A program made the position numbers and the translations under genes. 64,000 nt of DNA from Marsupella aquatica (taxonomy: Eukaryota > Marchantiophyta), in assembly GCA_973895155.1 (NCBI GenBank), contig OZ316895.1, positions 6,696,001 through 6,760,000 on the forward strand, in the 5' to 3' direction. Every line of letters begins with the position of its first letter. Within the stretch, counting starts at the first letter, position 1. The notes under the pieces are model-generated. The model saw nothing but the letters and a program-made list of their open reading frames with translations, was not told where the DNA came from and did not search any database. Below, piece by piece: positions 47,841 through 59,280 of the stretch.

Positions 47841-49873
47841 ATGGCATCGGCGGCAGATCCTCGCAGTGGCGACTCTGATAAGTCCGGTCCAATAAAGGTT
47901 GAGGTGTGGAGTGAGATAGACAGACAGGAGCAACTCCTTCATTATAAGACTCCTGAGTTTACGATGCCATATCCCAACGGCATCAACACCTATGCCGCCA
48001 AGGGTAGCAAGGACACACACGACTGGCTGCTTGAGCGCGGCATACATACAGTATTCTCTCCTGAAGTCTTTGCCAAATTTGTGCAGTCGAACTTCCCGGA
48101 GCTGGCGAGCAGGGTCTACGTCGACCATGGGCCTGCGGCCCATGACTGGGCTTGCAAGTTCTTCACCTGGCTGTTTGTCCTGGACGATCAGATGGACGAC
48201 ACAGCCCTCGGGATGAAGAGGGGGTCTTCGGTGCCACTGTTGCTTGAACTGCATCTGGTGCTCTTGTGGAACTTCCCCGATGAACCAGTTCTGCACAAAA
48301 ACCTGATGAGGATTCTCGATGAGTTTCCCAACTCTGAGCTCCGGGAGCAGAATCGGGAGTTCATCGACAATATTTTGAAGAGGGCAAAGACGTTCCCCTT
48401 CGAAACAGGTTCGTGGACGAACTACGTCTTAACGTCTAGAAAGTTATATCAAGTTCCAGCCAAACCTCAGAGTCTAAGCGAAATTCCTTGTTAGTTCATT
48501 ACTATTTTCAGAATTAGCTAGCATGACTGGAGGAACGTCGATCCTATCTGTTTGGATCCCCATGAATTTAATTCCTAATCGTTGAATAGGATATGGATGG
48601 CAGTATATGATGGAAAACTGGAGCCAACGGCAGCGGCCTTGCGCGACTTGTGGGCCAGCTCTGTGAGGACGATGCCACAAGAATACAACCTTCGATTAGC
48701 ACACACGATCCAGGATTACTTCCTAGGAAATCTGGCTGAGGCGAGAAATCGAGAAGATGAAACTATTCCTTCTATTGAATCTTATACGGTCATCCGTAGA
48801 AAGGCGGGCGCTATCGAGCCGACAATTGTAAGTGGGCTTCTTGCGTGATATCACTTTGTCGAAAGTTGAACCCTTGTATGCCTAGCTTCACCATTCTTGA
48901 CATCTAAAATGACCTCACTCATAAAGATCTGGAGCAGTTTAAGTAAGTGGAACCACTTACGTAATCGTCGATCAAGAGCTTAAATGATTTGTCCTCGAGA
49001 GAGGTACATAGCTCCATTGCTCCATATTCCCTCCAGACGACTTGAGCTTAAAACTGCAAAACCTTGGCTTGTAATTTCACTTCTTGGATCCTCACGACTA
49101 TAGTCAGCATCTAGCTTGATTGAGACATATATTGCTGATTTGGTGCAAACCATGTAGTTAAGGATTTTAAGAGCTTTTATGATTTTGATTTCAGGTAATG
49201 ACCGACCTTTTCGAGGAGCAGTACTTGCCCAGCGATTTGTTCGAAAGTCCTCCAATGCAGCAAATGAGGGACGCAATCAACGACATGGTTTGCTGGCATA
49301 ACGATATATGGTCCTTCCCTAAGGTGTGTATTGCTTATAAATTACATATACTGGATGGTTTTGGTAATAGCTAAAAATCCTTCATTTGATCAACATGGAC
49401 AACTGAATTTGAGACATGTAGGACGTACTCACAAGTAGTTTAAGTTTCGGCGCCGTTTGCCACAAGGTCATATAGTCTTGTATTTTTAATCCGAGCAATT
49501 AAGTGTGTGCAGACTGTTAAGTTGGCTCCACTGAAAAACTTAGTTAGTGGAGACTCAGTGTAGCCGTCGTGGTGGTTGTTCTGACAGAGTATATATGACG
49601 ATTTGTTTACTGCAGGAAATGGCACGAAGAGATGTCCACAATTTGGTTTTTTTGATAAGCCTCGAACGTAAGGACAGTCCCTACCAAGAGTGTGCATTCG
49701 TTGCCCAGAAGATGATTTACGATAGGATCACCGATCTCGAGAAAGCAGCTGTAGATCTGCTGGCCATCACTCCTCCAGCTTATGAGAAAGTTGTGCGGAG
49801 ATACATCAAGACATGCCACTATTGGCTTTCAGGCACGCAAGCTTGGCACAAAGGATGTGCTCGTTATCAGTGA
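47841..49873 (+). CDS. Microbial-type terpene synthase (MTPSL), copy 3
   Basis: Second intact class I terpene synthase. Exons are 47,841-48,408, 48,604-48,827, 49,195-49,323 and 49,616-49,873. They match copy 1 in number, phase and size except for one extra codon in exon 1, giving 392 residues. DDQMDDT starts at residue 115. The second metal motif is NDMVCWHND at 293-301, again with Cys. RRKAG replaces RRKTG at the putative diphosphate-sensor region, and the end is CARYQ. Differences cluster at residues likely to line or border the cavity as well as on the surface, so product divergence is possible but unproven. It shares about 570 bp of upstream DNA with copy 1, suggesting similar regulation. 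There is no transit peptide, stop or frameshift. Confidence 0.93.
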
Positions 49874-49900
49874 TCTTCCGATTCCAATTATACTAACCTC

Positions 49901-51735
49901 ACATTGACCTAACGAAGAGAAGGCACAGTGGTGGAATCTTAAAATTCGTTCTGTATCGGAGGGTAGGGTACGGTAATTGAGAATAATATGATTATATTCG
50001 CATGATGAGAAATATAGTGCAGACATTGAATGGCTTAATTTAGCTTTGGAAGGCAGCCACATTCTATGGAGACCTGACTGTGGGCGATCCAAAGTTAAGG
50101 GACAGGAGTTGGGCCTCGTAGCGGGATGTAGTTCATATTCAAGGGCTACGCTTATAAGACAAAATGCTACGTTTATAAGACAAAATGCTCCTATGTGTTT
50201 GTCATTTGTGGTGAAAATCTGCACTTGACTGTGCATTTTTGGTGCATTTATAAGCAAAGCACTGGAATGTTAGTGATTACAAGACTGGCCTGCAGTTGTC
50301 CATGGAATGCACTTATACACTGTGCACTCGTGCACAATAGCCTGTATTATGTCTGGTGCACTACCACCTTTCAATCCTTAGAGAATTGTGTAGCAGTGAT
50401 TTTGCCCACTGATAAGTTAAAGCAGCCTGAAATAAAAGCTTCAACCAGTGTTGTGGTCGCAGCTTAATATGCCTTCCATCTTTTAGGCCAAATTGTGGAG
50501 CTTAGAGCATTCCAACATTTTTCTGGATACTAACATTTACCCAAAACGTGAAGAAAAACAACTTGGTTCATGTACACCTATGGTCTCACTACTTATACAA
50601 CTGACTTTGAGCACGGCACAATACTGGTACCAGTGGTGGGGACACTGAAGGGGAGGCCTTGCATCCTGCATCCAGGTTTCATCTCAAAATGAGAAAAGAT
50701 TGCAAATGATGTCAAATAGGAAGGCTACCTGTTGTTGAAAGTTGCTGCTGCAAGTGGAAATCCTATAAGGCTACTGAACTCTAAAGCATTAGTGAGAATC
50801 TTACTAATAAAGTGCGATACAAACTAAGCCACTTTCCAGGGCTACATGGTCTAGAGGGAAGCCTCTAGAGTAACTCTCAATAAGGACAAAATTGAAAGTA
50901 TTGGAATTTACTACATTGCCACAATGTTTTGGCCATAATATATACAATCATCACCACATATTTTCCCCTATTTATCACAATGTCATTATAGGGGCCACTG
51001 TTTTTAATTGTGGGTTAAAAAATTTAATCCAGGTTAGGTCCTTCACATCAGATGGCTATCATCGCACCCAATTTTGGGATGGAATCGCACCCAATTTTGG
51101 GATGGAATGGCTTGGGTCTCCCTCAACTAAGGTGGCTTTGACCAGTCACCGTTAGATCAGTTGACTAAGGGCAGGTTGGGTGGTCCTGTCATCCCATCCT
51201 ACACATGGCCTTTGTCAAGGGCCAGCCTGTCCCTATGCATAGCCTTTGCTTCTGTCCTGCTGAGGGTGATGAAAGTCACAAGGAAGGAGACTGGAGGTAT
51301 CCGATCCCAGGACTGGGTATAATGATAGCCATTGGATGTGTAATTTTTTTTTACCCATAATCAAAGACAATGGCATCGTGATAAATAGAAGAAAATGAGT
51401 GACAATGCCTATAATATGCCAAAAAGAGTGACAGTGTGATAAATCCCAGAAATTTGAAAATGAAATTAAACAAAAAAAACATGAATGGGGCAAAGATGAA
51501 CTAAAACATAGCATAGAGCTTCTTCTTCTTTTTGCAGGATCCTTTTTTTATTGTTCTCTATGTTATTGAAGGAACCAGTAATCAGCGAGTTGTCACCAAA
51601 AGGACAGAATTCACATAGACTTCCAATTCATAGATATAGAATTCATGAGATCATTGTGCCCTGAAATCGTTCTGAAATAGTTGCTGGTTGCTGAAATCAT
51701 TGCATTGAAATCTTGGGGGCCACTTTCCAAGGGGG
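49901..51735. other. Intergenic, no recognised gene
   Basis: A short tandem word (CGCACCCAATTTTGGGATGG) occurs at about 51,064 and 51,087. ORFs at 49,829-50,467, 50,892-51,155 and 51,233-51,514 are unrecognised. No P450 remnant like that beside copy 1 was seen. Confidence 0.4.
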
Positions 51736-51955
51736 GTCCCATATCACGCGCAAAGTTTTCAAATAATATACACCCTAAAACTTAATAAAATAAAGTAGGT
51801 ATTTAGTATTTTTTAATCCCTATAATTCTTATAAGTTTCAAAAGTGGATTAAAACACCTCTATATTTCTTCAACAAAACTGTTAAAGTCTTCAGCGCAAT
51901 TGAATAAATAACCCCTAACTTCTTTGTGCGCAATGGGTCGAAAGAAAAGAATTGA
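51736..51955. repeat. Probable hAT MITE relative, degraded ends
   Basis: The interior contains TTCTTATAAGTTTCAAAA, GTGGATTAAAACACC and AAAGTCTTCAGCGCAATTG, which parallel the MITE at 44,789. The ends are GGGGGGTCCCATATCACGCG and, inverted, CGACCCATTGCGC; no 8-bp duplication could be found. Confidence 0.5.
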
Positions 51956-53439
51956 GGACCACCGGGTTCTACTGCTGATTTGAATCTTGGACCTCATTCA
52001 TGCTTATGATTGGAGGGTGCTACCAATGGAATTGAAAATTTGTTGAGTGACAATTTAAGTGACACATTAAATATGCATAGTTGTCACTTTGATATGAAAG
52101 GCCCACCAGTTTCTTTGGAGGGCTCACACTCTTTTATAAAGCAGTATCGTTTCCAAAAGAAAGTGCTACACTCTCCATCTTGATTAGTCTTACTAATTCT
52201 ATTTGGGTGACTGATCAAAATTTGGACATCTCAAAATTTAGCCTTACCAATGTTAATTTTAAAGTGACACTATTTACATCCGCATTAAATAGAATGTGGC
52301 TACTAGTAATTAAAATATTTAGATAAGATTAATTCACTGTGTCTGCAAAGCATCATTTGTGAGAGGAAATTTAATTTTAGGGTTATGGAAAAACAAAATA
52401 TTGTGAATCCCAGTTGCAAAAATGGACCAGTCAATCAAGATTTCTGTTCATCAAACAAATGAACAGAGCAAATCAATACACAACTATTCTTTAATGCGAA
52501 AAATGGATTCATAAATCTTTAAACCACAAATACTATTTAAAGTTACAAATGATCCACAATTACTGTTATTTTCTTGTCAAAACACCTCTTCACTTGATTT
52601 AGACTTACTAACACTAATTGAGTGAAAGATTATTTGTGACATAAGACTAATGGGGGTGAGTAGTGTATTTACTATATTTGATATAAAAGGCATCCTGAGG
52701 TTCTCAAGTGTTGGGAGGTGGGCATGACACATGTTGGCAGACATGATGGAAGATAGTGTTAAGGTCGCTTTTGGTTACGAAATTATAAAAATTGCCCAGT
52801 GTCACATGTTCCTTTATATAGAGCAACCAACCGTCTCCATACAAACGGTGGTGGGGCTTGAGTGCCTGACCCAAAAAAAACCTTGTTTGAGTTCAAAGTC
52901 AAAGTGAAGGACGCTCAATTGGCCCAGTGCCCAGCCAAAAGAAAATCCCATTCCCGGTGGTGATATTTTGGCTGTGGTTGAGGTTCATTTGACTCACTTT
53001 TTTTCTGGAGTGTCAATGAGAAGTATTCCAATGGAGGAAATGCCTGGGCCTCACAGATGGTATCTTGCAATGTCAAAGGGGACTCTCAGCCTCACAAATG
53101 TGCAGAAGAATGGAAAGGCTTAAAGGGGAGGGAGATGGGCCTCAGAGATGGAGTTTTGTAGTGTCAATGGGAAGACATCCAGTGTTAGGAGATGGGGTTC
53201 TAGAGACTGTGGAAAGATCCAATCAAATCAGCCATATTAAAATTCTCTATGGAAGCTACCATTCTTGACCTATTCCATAGAGTGAGGCAATAGGCCCTAA
53301 TTTATTTGGCAAGATAAATTGCGATAAATTCTGATTTTTAGGTTATGCATCTGAGTAGGGCAGGGAGTCTGGGTAGGGAGAGCCCTGGGTATTAGGGAAA
53401 GTATAATAAATTGACTTTGGGGGGCCAACTCTAGATGGT
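51956..53439. other. No recognised feature
   Basis: AT-rich DNA without recognisable coding domains, RNA genes or terminal repeats. Confidence 0.4.
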
Positions 53440-54150
53440 CAGCTTTTGGAATCCTCCAATGTAATATTTTTCCTCTATACGTCATTCAACCTCTCCAAGG
53501 ATCTTGGAATGGCAGTGGTGGAGACTGCCGTTAGGAGGAAGGTTTTGTTGTATTCAGATTTCCGTGGGAGGCTAAGGAAGTGGTGGCATTGTTATATAAG
53601 TGCACATCTAAAAGTAGGAACAACAGGTACAGCCTGGCTACATAGGAAGAACCCTTGGCGGAGTACCCCAATCTATCCATTGTGTGAGGATGTGCGACAT
53701 GGCACAGTGCATAATATGTTATGGCTCTTTTATGTGCATTTATAAAAAATGGAAGAGGTGGTGGGACTTCTTGAATCTTGAGTTGCTCGACCTACTGTAG
53801 GTGTGGTTTCATTCAGAGTTCGGTGGGCGTAATAAGTTTGCACTTGGGGGGCAAATTACATAATTATGGCCAGCTTTGAGGCATCAAATCTTAGATCGCC
53901 CAATCTAAACGTTTTTACTTGACAGGGCATCCAACCTCTCCAAGGAGCTTGGAATGGAAGCGGTGCTGGGACTTGGCTGCTCGACCAAAACAAGGTTTTG
54001 TTGCATTCGGATTTCAGGGGAGGTGGAGATGGGACTTGACTGCTTGACCTAGGTTTTTGGTGGGAGGCTACGGAAGCGGTGGTGGGGCATGAGTGCTTGG
54101 CCTAGAGATGGTCATTTTGTATTCGGCTTTCGGTGGGACGCTAGGACCAC
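53440..54150 (+). repeat. Decayed direct repeats of about 470 bp spacing
   Basis: CAACCTCTCCAAGGATCTTG followed by GAATGGCAGTGGTG (near 53,487) recurs as CAACCTCTCCAAGGAGCTTG and GAATGGAAGCGGTG (near 53,933). Words such as GACTTGACTGCTTGACC and GGGAGGCTACGGAAGCGGTG recur several times to 54,150. This looks like an old tandem family. Confidence 0.55.
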
Positions 54151-54709
54151 CGATTGTCATCATAGACCTCTGTTTCTCGTCCTTAAACTCTGCAAAGTTC
54201 TCGGAGTGGGGCATATGAGTACTGTAGAGCCATAGAGGAACTCTATTCTGAAAAATTCCGATTGCACCTACAAGAAGACAGACCTGCCTGATCTTGATGT
54301 GGGCCACAATCATGAGGTCATTACTGTCATTTTGCATAGAAAGAGACTGGATAGGAAGATTTAGCGTTGAGTCCTAAAGCAGTATTTTGGAATTTACAGT
54401 GGTTCAGCTCACTGTGAAGAATGATCGCCTGAATGAATCCATGACAAAGTTCGTCCTCATTAGATTGTCGATGACGCACATGACCTCAGCAGCATTGTCA
54501 GTTTGAAGGCGGAGAATGAAACGAGGAGTAAGTCAATGATTGGATTGGCATTTGCTGTTCGTATTGCGTAATCACATTGGAATCCGAAGAGAAAATCCCA
54601 CAGGAAGATCTGCGAAGACGTCAATGAAGGACGACGCCAACATCACTTGCCGAAAGGCTGTACAACAATCCTTGTCCCGTAATTATATTTTCATCTTGTC
54701 CTGTAGTTA

Positions 54710-54735
54710 CTAGCTCAATACCCGTGCGTTACACA
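54710..54735 (-). mobile_element. Helitron-like 3' end
   Basis: On the minus strand the sequence reads GTGTAACGCACGGGTATTGA, then GCTAG followed by T. A short hairpin-forming GTGC-GCAC core, a few bases and a terminal CTAG next to a host T are features of Helitron 3' ends. The hairpin is imperfect here. No Rep/helicase and no matching 5' TC end were found, so only the terminus is called. Confidence 0.45.
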
Positions 54736-56035
54736 AAAGATGTCGTGACGGCCAAGATGTCGTTGAGAACAAAAGAGGTCATGTCGGCCAAGAGGTTGTT
54801 GAGAAGAAAGATGTCGTGTCGCCCAAGAAATTTTTGAGAACAAAAGATGTTCTGTCGGCAAGATGTTGATGATAAACAAAATATGTCTTGTCGGCCAAGA
54901 TGTCGTTGAGAACAAAAGATGTCGTGTCGACTAAGATGTCATGTCGACCAAGATTTGGTTGAGAAAAAAGATGTCGTGTCGACCAAGAGGTTGTTGAGAA
55001 AAAAAGTTGTATTGGCCAAGAGGTCGTTGAGAAAAATGATGTCGTGTTGGCCAAGATCTCATTGATAAAAAAGATGTCGTGTGACCGGCCAAGAAATCAT
55101 TGAGATAAAGGATCTTGTGTTGGCAAAGAAGTCGTTGAGAAAAAAGATGTCATGTCGGCCAAGACGTCGTTGAGAGAAAATATGTTGTGTCGGGCAAGAC
55201 ATCATTGTGAAAAAAGAGTCGTGTTGACCAAGACGTCGTTGAGAAAACAGATGTCGTGTTGGCCAAGACGTCATTGAGGAAAAATATCAGTGCATTGCAC
55301 AAAAGATGTCGTGTCGCCCAAGATGTTGTTATCTGAAAGATGTCATGAAGTAAAAAGATGTCGTTAAGAAAAAAGAAATCATTTTTCCAAAGATGTCATT
55401 ATGTGAACGATGGCGTTAAGAAAAAGGTGTCATTTTGCCAAACTAAGTGATTGTGAAGTAAAAGATGTTATAAATAAAAAGGTGTCGTTTCACCCAATAT
55501 GTCATTAATATGTGAAAGATGGCTCAATACCCGTGCATTGCACAAAAGATGTCGTTAAGAAAAAATATGTTGTGTTGCCAAAGATGTTGTCATGAAAAAA
55601 GGTGATGTTGCCAACAATTTTGTTAAGTAAAAACATGTTGTGTTGTCAAAGATTTTTTTAAGAAAAAAGATGTCATGTTGCCAAAGAAGTTGTTAATATG
55701 TGAAAGATGTTGTGAAGTAAAAAGATGTCATTAAGAACTATGATGTCGTGATGCCAAAGGTGTCGTGAAGAAAAAATGTTCTTATGTGAAAAATGTTGTG
55801 AAGTAAAAGATGTCGTTGCACCAAAGATGGCTTTATGTCCAAGATGTTGTCAGGTAAAAGATGATGTTTTACGAAAGATGTTATTAAGCATTTTTTTGTT
55901 AAGTACAAAATGGTCGATAAGTAAAGGGATGTCATTAGACAAAGATGTAAGTTGTGAAGTAAAAAATGTTCTTAAGTACAATTGAAAATATTGCTAGTAA
56001 ACCATGTTAAGTAAAAAAAGTTGTTAAGTTGTTGC
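54736..56035 (-). repeat. 36-bp tandem array, degenerating rightward
   Basis: The unit is about 36 bp (GATGTCGTGTCGGCCAAGAT then GTCGTTGAGAACAAAA). It is fairly regular from 54,738 to about 55,290 (roughly 15 units) and then decays into shorter GATGTCGTTAAGAAAAAAG-type units up to about 56,030. The word GTGCATTGCACAAAAGATGT recurs at about 55,292 and 55,532, echoing the Helitron-like end at the left border. As the period is a multiple of three, the minus strand has artificial repetitive ORFs (TSWPTRHLFSQ pattern). Confidence 0.85.
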
Positions 56036-56044
56036 CACTTTTTT

Positions 56045-56640
56045 GCCACCCCTTGCATCCTGAAGCCCCATTGATAACCCCAAAGTTTTTGTTACTTTAA
56101 GCTTTTTACTTAAAGTTACCATGGCTGCTTACTTGGCTTTGGCCGCCCCAATGCCGAGCGGGATGCCAAGACCCCTTGGGATAATGACACGGCTTGGCTG
56201 ACTTTTCAACAACTCTTCACTACCCCTTGCATCTTAGAACCCCATTGGGCCCAAAGTTTTGGCTACCTTAGAGTTCTTACTTAAAGTCGCCGCAATAGCT
56301 TAATTGGCATTGGCCGCCCCAAATGTCAAGACCCCCTCGGGTAACGGAGCAGCTTGGCTGACTTTTCAACGGCCCTTTCCCTACCCTTGCATATATCTTG
56401 GAACCCCATCAGTAACCCCAATTTTTTTGGTTACTTTAAGCTTAGTTTGCTTAAAGTTGACCGTGGCCGCTTACTTGGCTGTGGCCGCCCCAATGCCAAT
56501 TCCCCTTGGGGCAACGGCATGACTTAGCCCACTTTTCAACAAAACAATTTGCCTACCCCTTGCATGGAACCCCTTTGGTAACCTCATCCAACTTTACTCG
56601 GCTCCTTACTCGCCAATACCATGCCCCCCTGGGGTGGTGG
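56045..56640 (+). repeat. Tandem repeat of about 170 bp, 3.5 units
   Basis: ACCCCTTGCAT followed by a GGAACCCC-like word starts units at 56,048, 56,222, 56,393 and 56,555. Each has GTTACTTTAAGC, CTTAAAGT, TGGCCGCCCCAA and TGACTTTTCAAC in that order, with many substitutions. Confidence 0.8.
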
Positions 56641-57610
56641 TGTGGTTTGCAACACTTTCCAACATTGGAGGACCTGCCACCCCCGGACCAACTTTGGTCC
56701 AGATATTTTGGCCCCCGCCCCATACCTCTTCCTGTGCTAAACAAAGTGGCAAGACATAACAACAACTGAGGGGTTGTTGGGGAGTTGGAACCCGGGGCAA
56801 GATTGAGTTAGGTTGGGGATGGGACCTTGGGGTCTCGGGTTTCATTCCACCCCGGGATGTTGGGTCTAGCATTTTTTACAACATTATTTTTTTGTTTTTG
56901 GCCAGTGTGACGAATGTCAGCCTCTCAAAGGAAGGAAATGCTAGGAGTATTCTTCAACAATTTTTCTTGAATTATATCTTCTTCATCAGATATCCCTAGA
57001 TTGACGTACAACGGTTAGATTTTGGCAAATGGGGTCCATGATTTGGTGGGAGAGTGGCCAATGGTATGCAAAGAATCTAGCAATTTTTTGGCAAAAGTGA
57101 CGGAAAAAGTGGTGAACATATTTTGGGGAGGTGGAATTTGGCAAAAGTTTGCACCTAGAAACTACGTTGTTTGGATGAGGCCAGGGCCAGGGTAATCTCA
57201 TGAGTCATCATCCCTTCCTCTTCACTCTCCCTCATCGCTCTCCCTCTTCTAGCTATTGGGTAATGGGTATTGCTCCTCTTCACACTCCCTCTTCTTGCCA
57301 TTGGGTAGTTGTTGTTGCTTAAAAAAGTACTCATTAAATGCCTGGAGCCCTTATAAGCTCACATAGGTTTGGAATAGAGAGCTCCAAACTCCAAAAGGAA
57401 AGAAGCTACGCTCTTCTCTCTCTTAAAAGTTGTACTCTGATGGTACAATTGTACCTGCTTTTACAGGACCTCTATCCCCTTTGTACCTTGTACCTGGGGT
57501 TCCTAAGAGTAATGAGCTCATATGCTGTACCTGAAGGTACAATAGTACCTGTTTTGTGCATCTTTGTGTACTTGTTTTGTGCACACCAAACCCTGTACCA
57601 GGTTTCCTCA
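56641..57610. other. No recognised feature
   Basis: ORFs across 56,553-56,872 and 56,986-57,201 lack recognisable domains. The stretch GGTACAATTGTACC at about 57,440 is a short palindrome. Confidence 0.35.
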
Positions 57611-57616
57611 CCGTTC

Positions 57617-57706
57617 CTTTTTTTTTTTCCCCTTATTGGTTCTATATTTACAGGTTTCAATTTTTTTTTTTTCCCCTTATTGGTTCTATATTTACAGGTT
57701 TCAATT
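57617..57706 (+). repeat. 44-bp tandem duplication with T runs
   Basis: A T run, then CCCCTTATTGGTTCTATATT and TACAGGTTTCAA occurs twice (57,617 and 57,661), differing only in T-run length. Confidence 0.92.
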
Positions 57707-57782
57707 ATTCTCACCCAAAAGGACACTCCAAATTTGAATGACGACCAAGTCATTTTTTGACGCAAGTGTGTATTATAGTTTA

Positions 57783-58040
57783 GTATATTTTCATCTTCCT
57801 CCGCAACTCATTGAAATGAACAGGGTGAGTTCTCTCCAACTCTGGTGTGAGCCACTGCAGTACCAAGGTGGTTTATGGCAGAAGGTTGGCTTATGGCACA
57901 AATCTCCTTGTCCTGTAATCGTATTTTCAACTTCCTCCGCACAACTCATAGAATTGAACAGGGTGAGTTCTCTCCGTCTCTGGTGTGAGCCACTGCAGTA
58001 CCAAGATGGGTTATGGCAGAAGGTTACTGGGGTCTGGGGG
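57783..58040 (+). repeat. 136-bp tandem duplication
   Basis: TTTTCATCTTCCTCCGCAAC (57,788) recurs as TTTTCAACTTCCTCCGCACA (57,924). Each copy continues through GAACAGGGTGAGTTCTCTCC and GTGAGCCACTGCAGTACCAA to TTATGGCAGAAGGTT. The few differences suggest moderate age. Confidence 0.9.
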
Positions 58041-59280
58041 AGGGTTCGTTCACTTTTGACAGAACCCTACCCACGTTTGATTGGGAGATCGGTCTAGATT
58101 CGGGACTTGTCAGTTTGTGATTCAAGTTCTTTGCCATTTGCCAAGGATCCGAATTTGATCATATCCACCACACTTGAGAGCAGCCAACATTTCCAATGTC
58201 AATTTCTACCACGACTCTACCCCCGAATAATCTCGCAGCAAGGCTGGCTACCTGATTTTCCTCAGCGGAGCCTCCTCCTTTTCATTCTTCAGCAACACGG
58301 CAACGTGATTCTGAATAGCCAGCACGGCATGTATGTTCAAGAGGTTGTCTTGAGCACATTTGAGGGACGTAGAAGCCGGAGACGGCCCCGCCTAGTCCAC
58401 CAAACGAATTGAATCTCCCTCCCCCCCTCACTACAAAAATAGGGGAAACACCAAGATTTGCAAATCCGAGCCCTGTCGCTTCACTTGGATTGAATTGGAG
58501 GTGGACAACTCTAGAGTCGTGGAGATGTAAGCAAGCCTACGCTAGGGCACCGGAGCAAGGCAGCAGCACCAGATGTCGTGGTCAGGTCACTTGCAAAGAA
58601 TTACCTCCGATCGTCCGTCTTCCGGAATTGCATATCGTGGCCATGCTGTACATACAGGGTAGGGCAGGGCAGGGCAGGGCAGGGGCAGGACAGGGGAATG
58701 TGTACTGCAGCCAACAAATAGCCCCTTGCCCTGAACGCCATAAGTTACACTTCAACCCGCACCATGATCGGCACCGGTGAGGCTGGCACGCCCTGATGAA
58801 TCTCAATACAAAGAAACGGCCTAATTGAAAAGACATACGAAAGAGATTCGTTCAAGCGCAGCAAAATGTACCTTGAATGAAAAGAATGTTCAGATTCACT
58901 TAATCATCTCGTTAAATATGCAGACTGGTCATGACCATGTGATCATCAACATGGCCATTTCCTTCGATCTAATCTTCCCTTTCGAACTTCAAAAACTCAC
59001 AATGCGTGCTACTGTTTCTGGATCCAAGACGCAGCGAACTTCTCACTGACATCAAAGAGCCTCCATTGCTAAAGATCTCGGTCTTGTATCCCTCTTATAA
59101 ATTCATTGGAGTACATCTGCTTGATGTACAACCTCCTTGGCTCTCAGACGAGCTTCCTATCTAAGATGCGAAAAAATGCGTAGAGAATGTAAAAAACATC
59201 CCTAAAATTCAATGCCGTCCTGTTCGTTTTGAGGACTCTGGGCATTGAAAATTGACATGAGGAACCACAAGCTCCTCCTG
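58041..59280. other. Intergenic, downstream of the ChaC gene
   Basis: A GGGCA short tandem repeat lies at 58,660-58,690. The plus-strand ORFs at 58,107-58,412 and 58,409-58,780 are unrecognised. The right end should hold the 3' UTR and poly(A) site of the minus-strand gene beside it; AAT-rich words lie near 59,090 and 59,190, but no signal is decisive. Confidence 0.4.

Larger units (their letters stand above)
45560..49900 (+). repeat. Duplicated segment B, copy 2 (contains terpene synthase)
   Basis: Direct-orientation counterpart of 15,950-21,980, without the 2.08-kb insertion. Alignment by eye continues through the synthase stop codon and fades in the 3' flank after about 49,900. Confidence 0.85.

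Noticed and set aside
54715-55274. Minus-strand repetitive proteins (TSWPTRHLFSQ pattern)
   Set aside because: They arise from the 36-bp array, whose period is a multiple of three; there are no start, splice or domain features.
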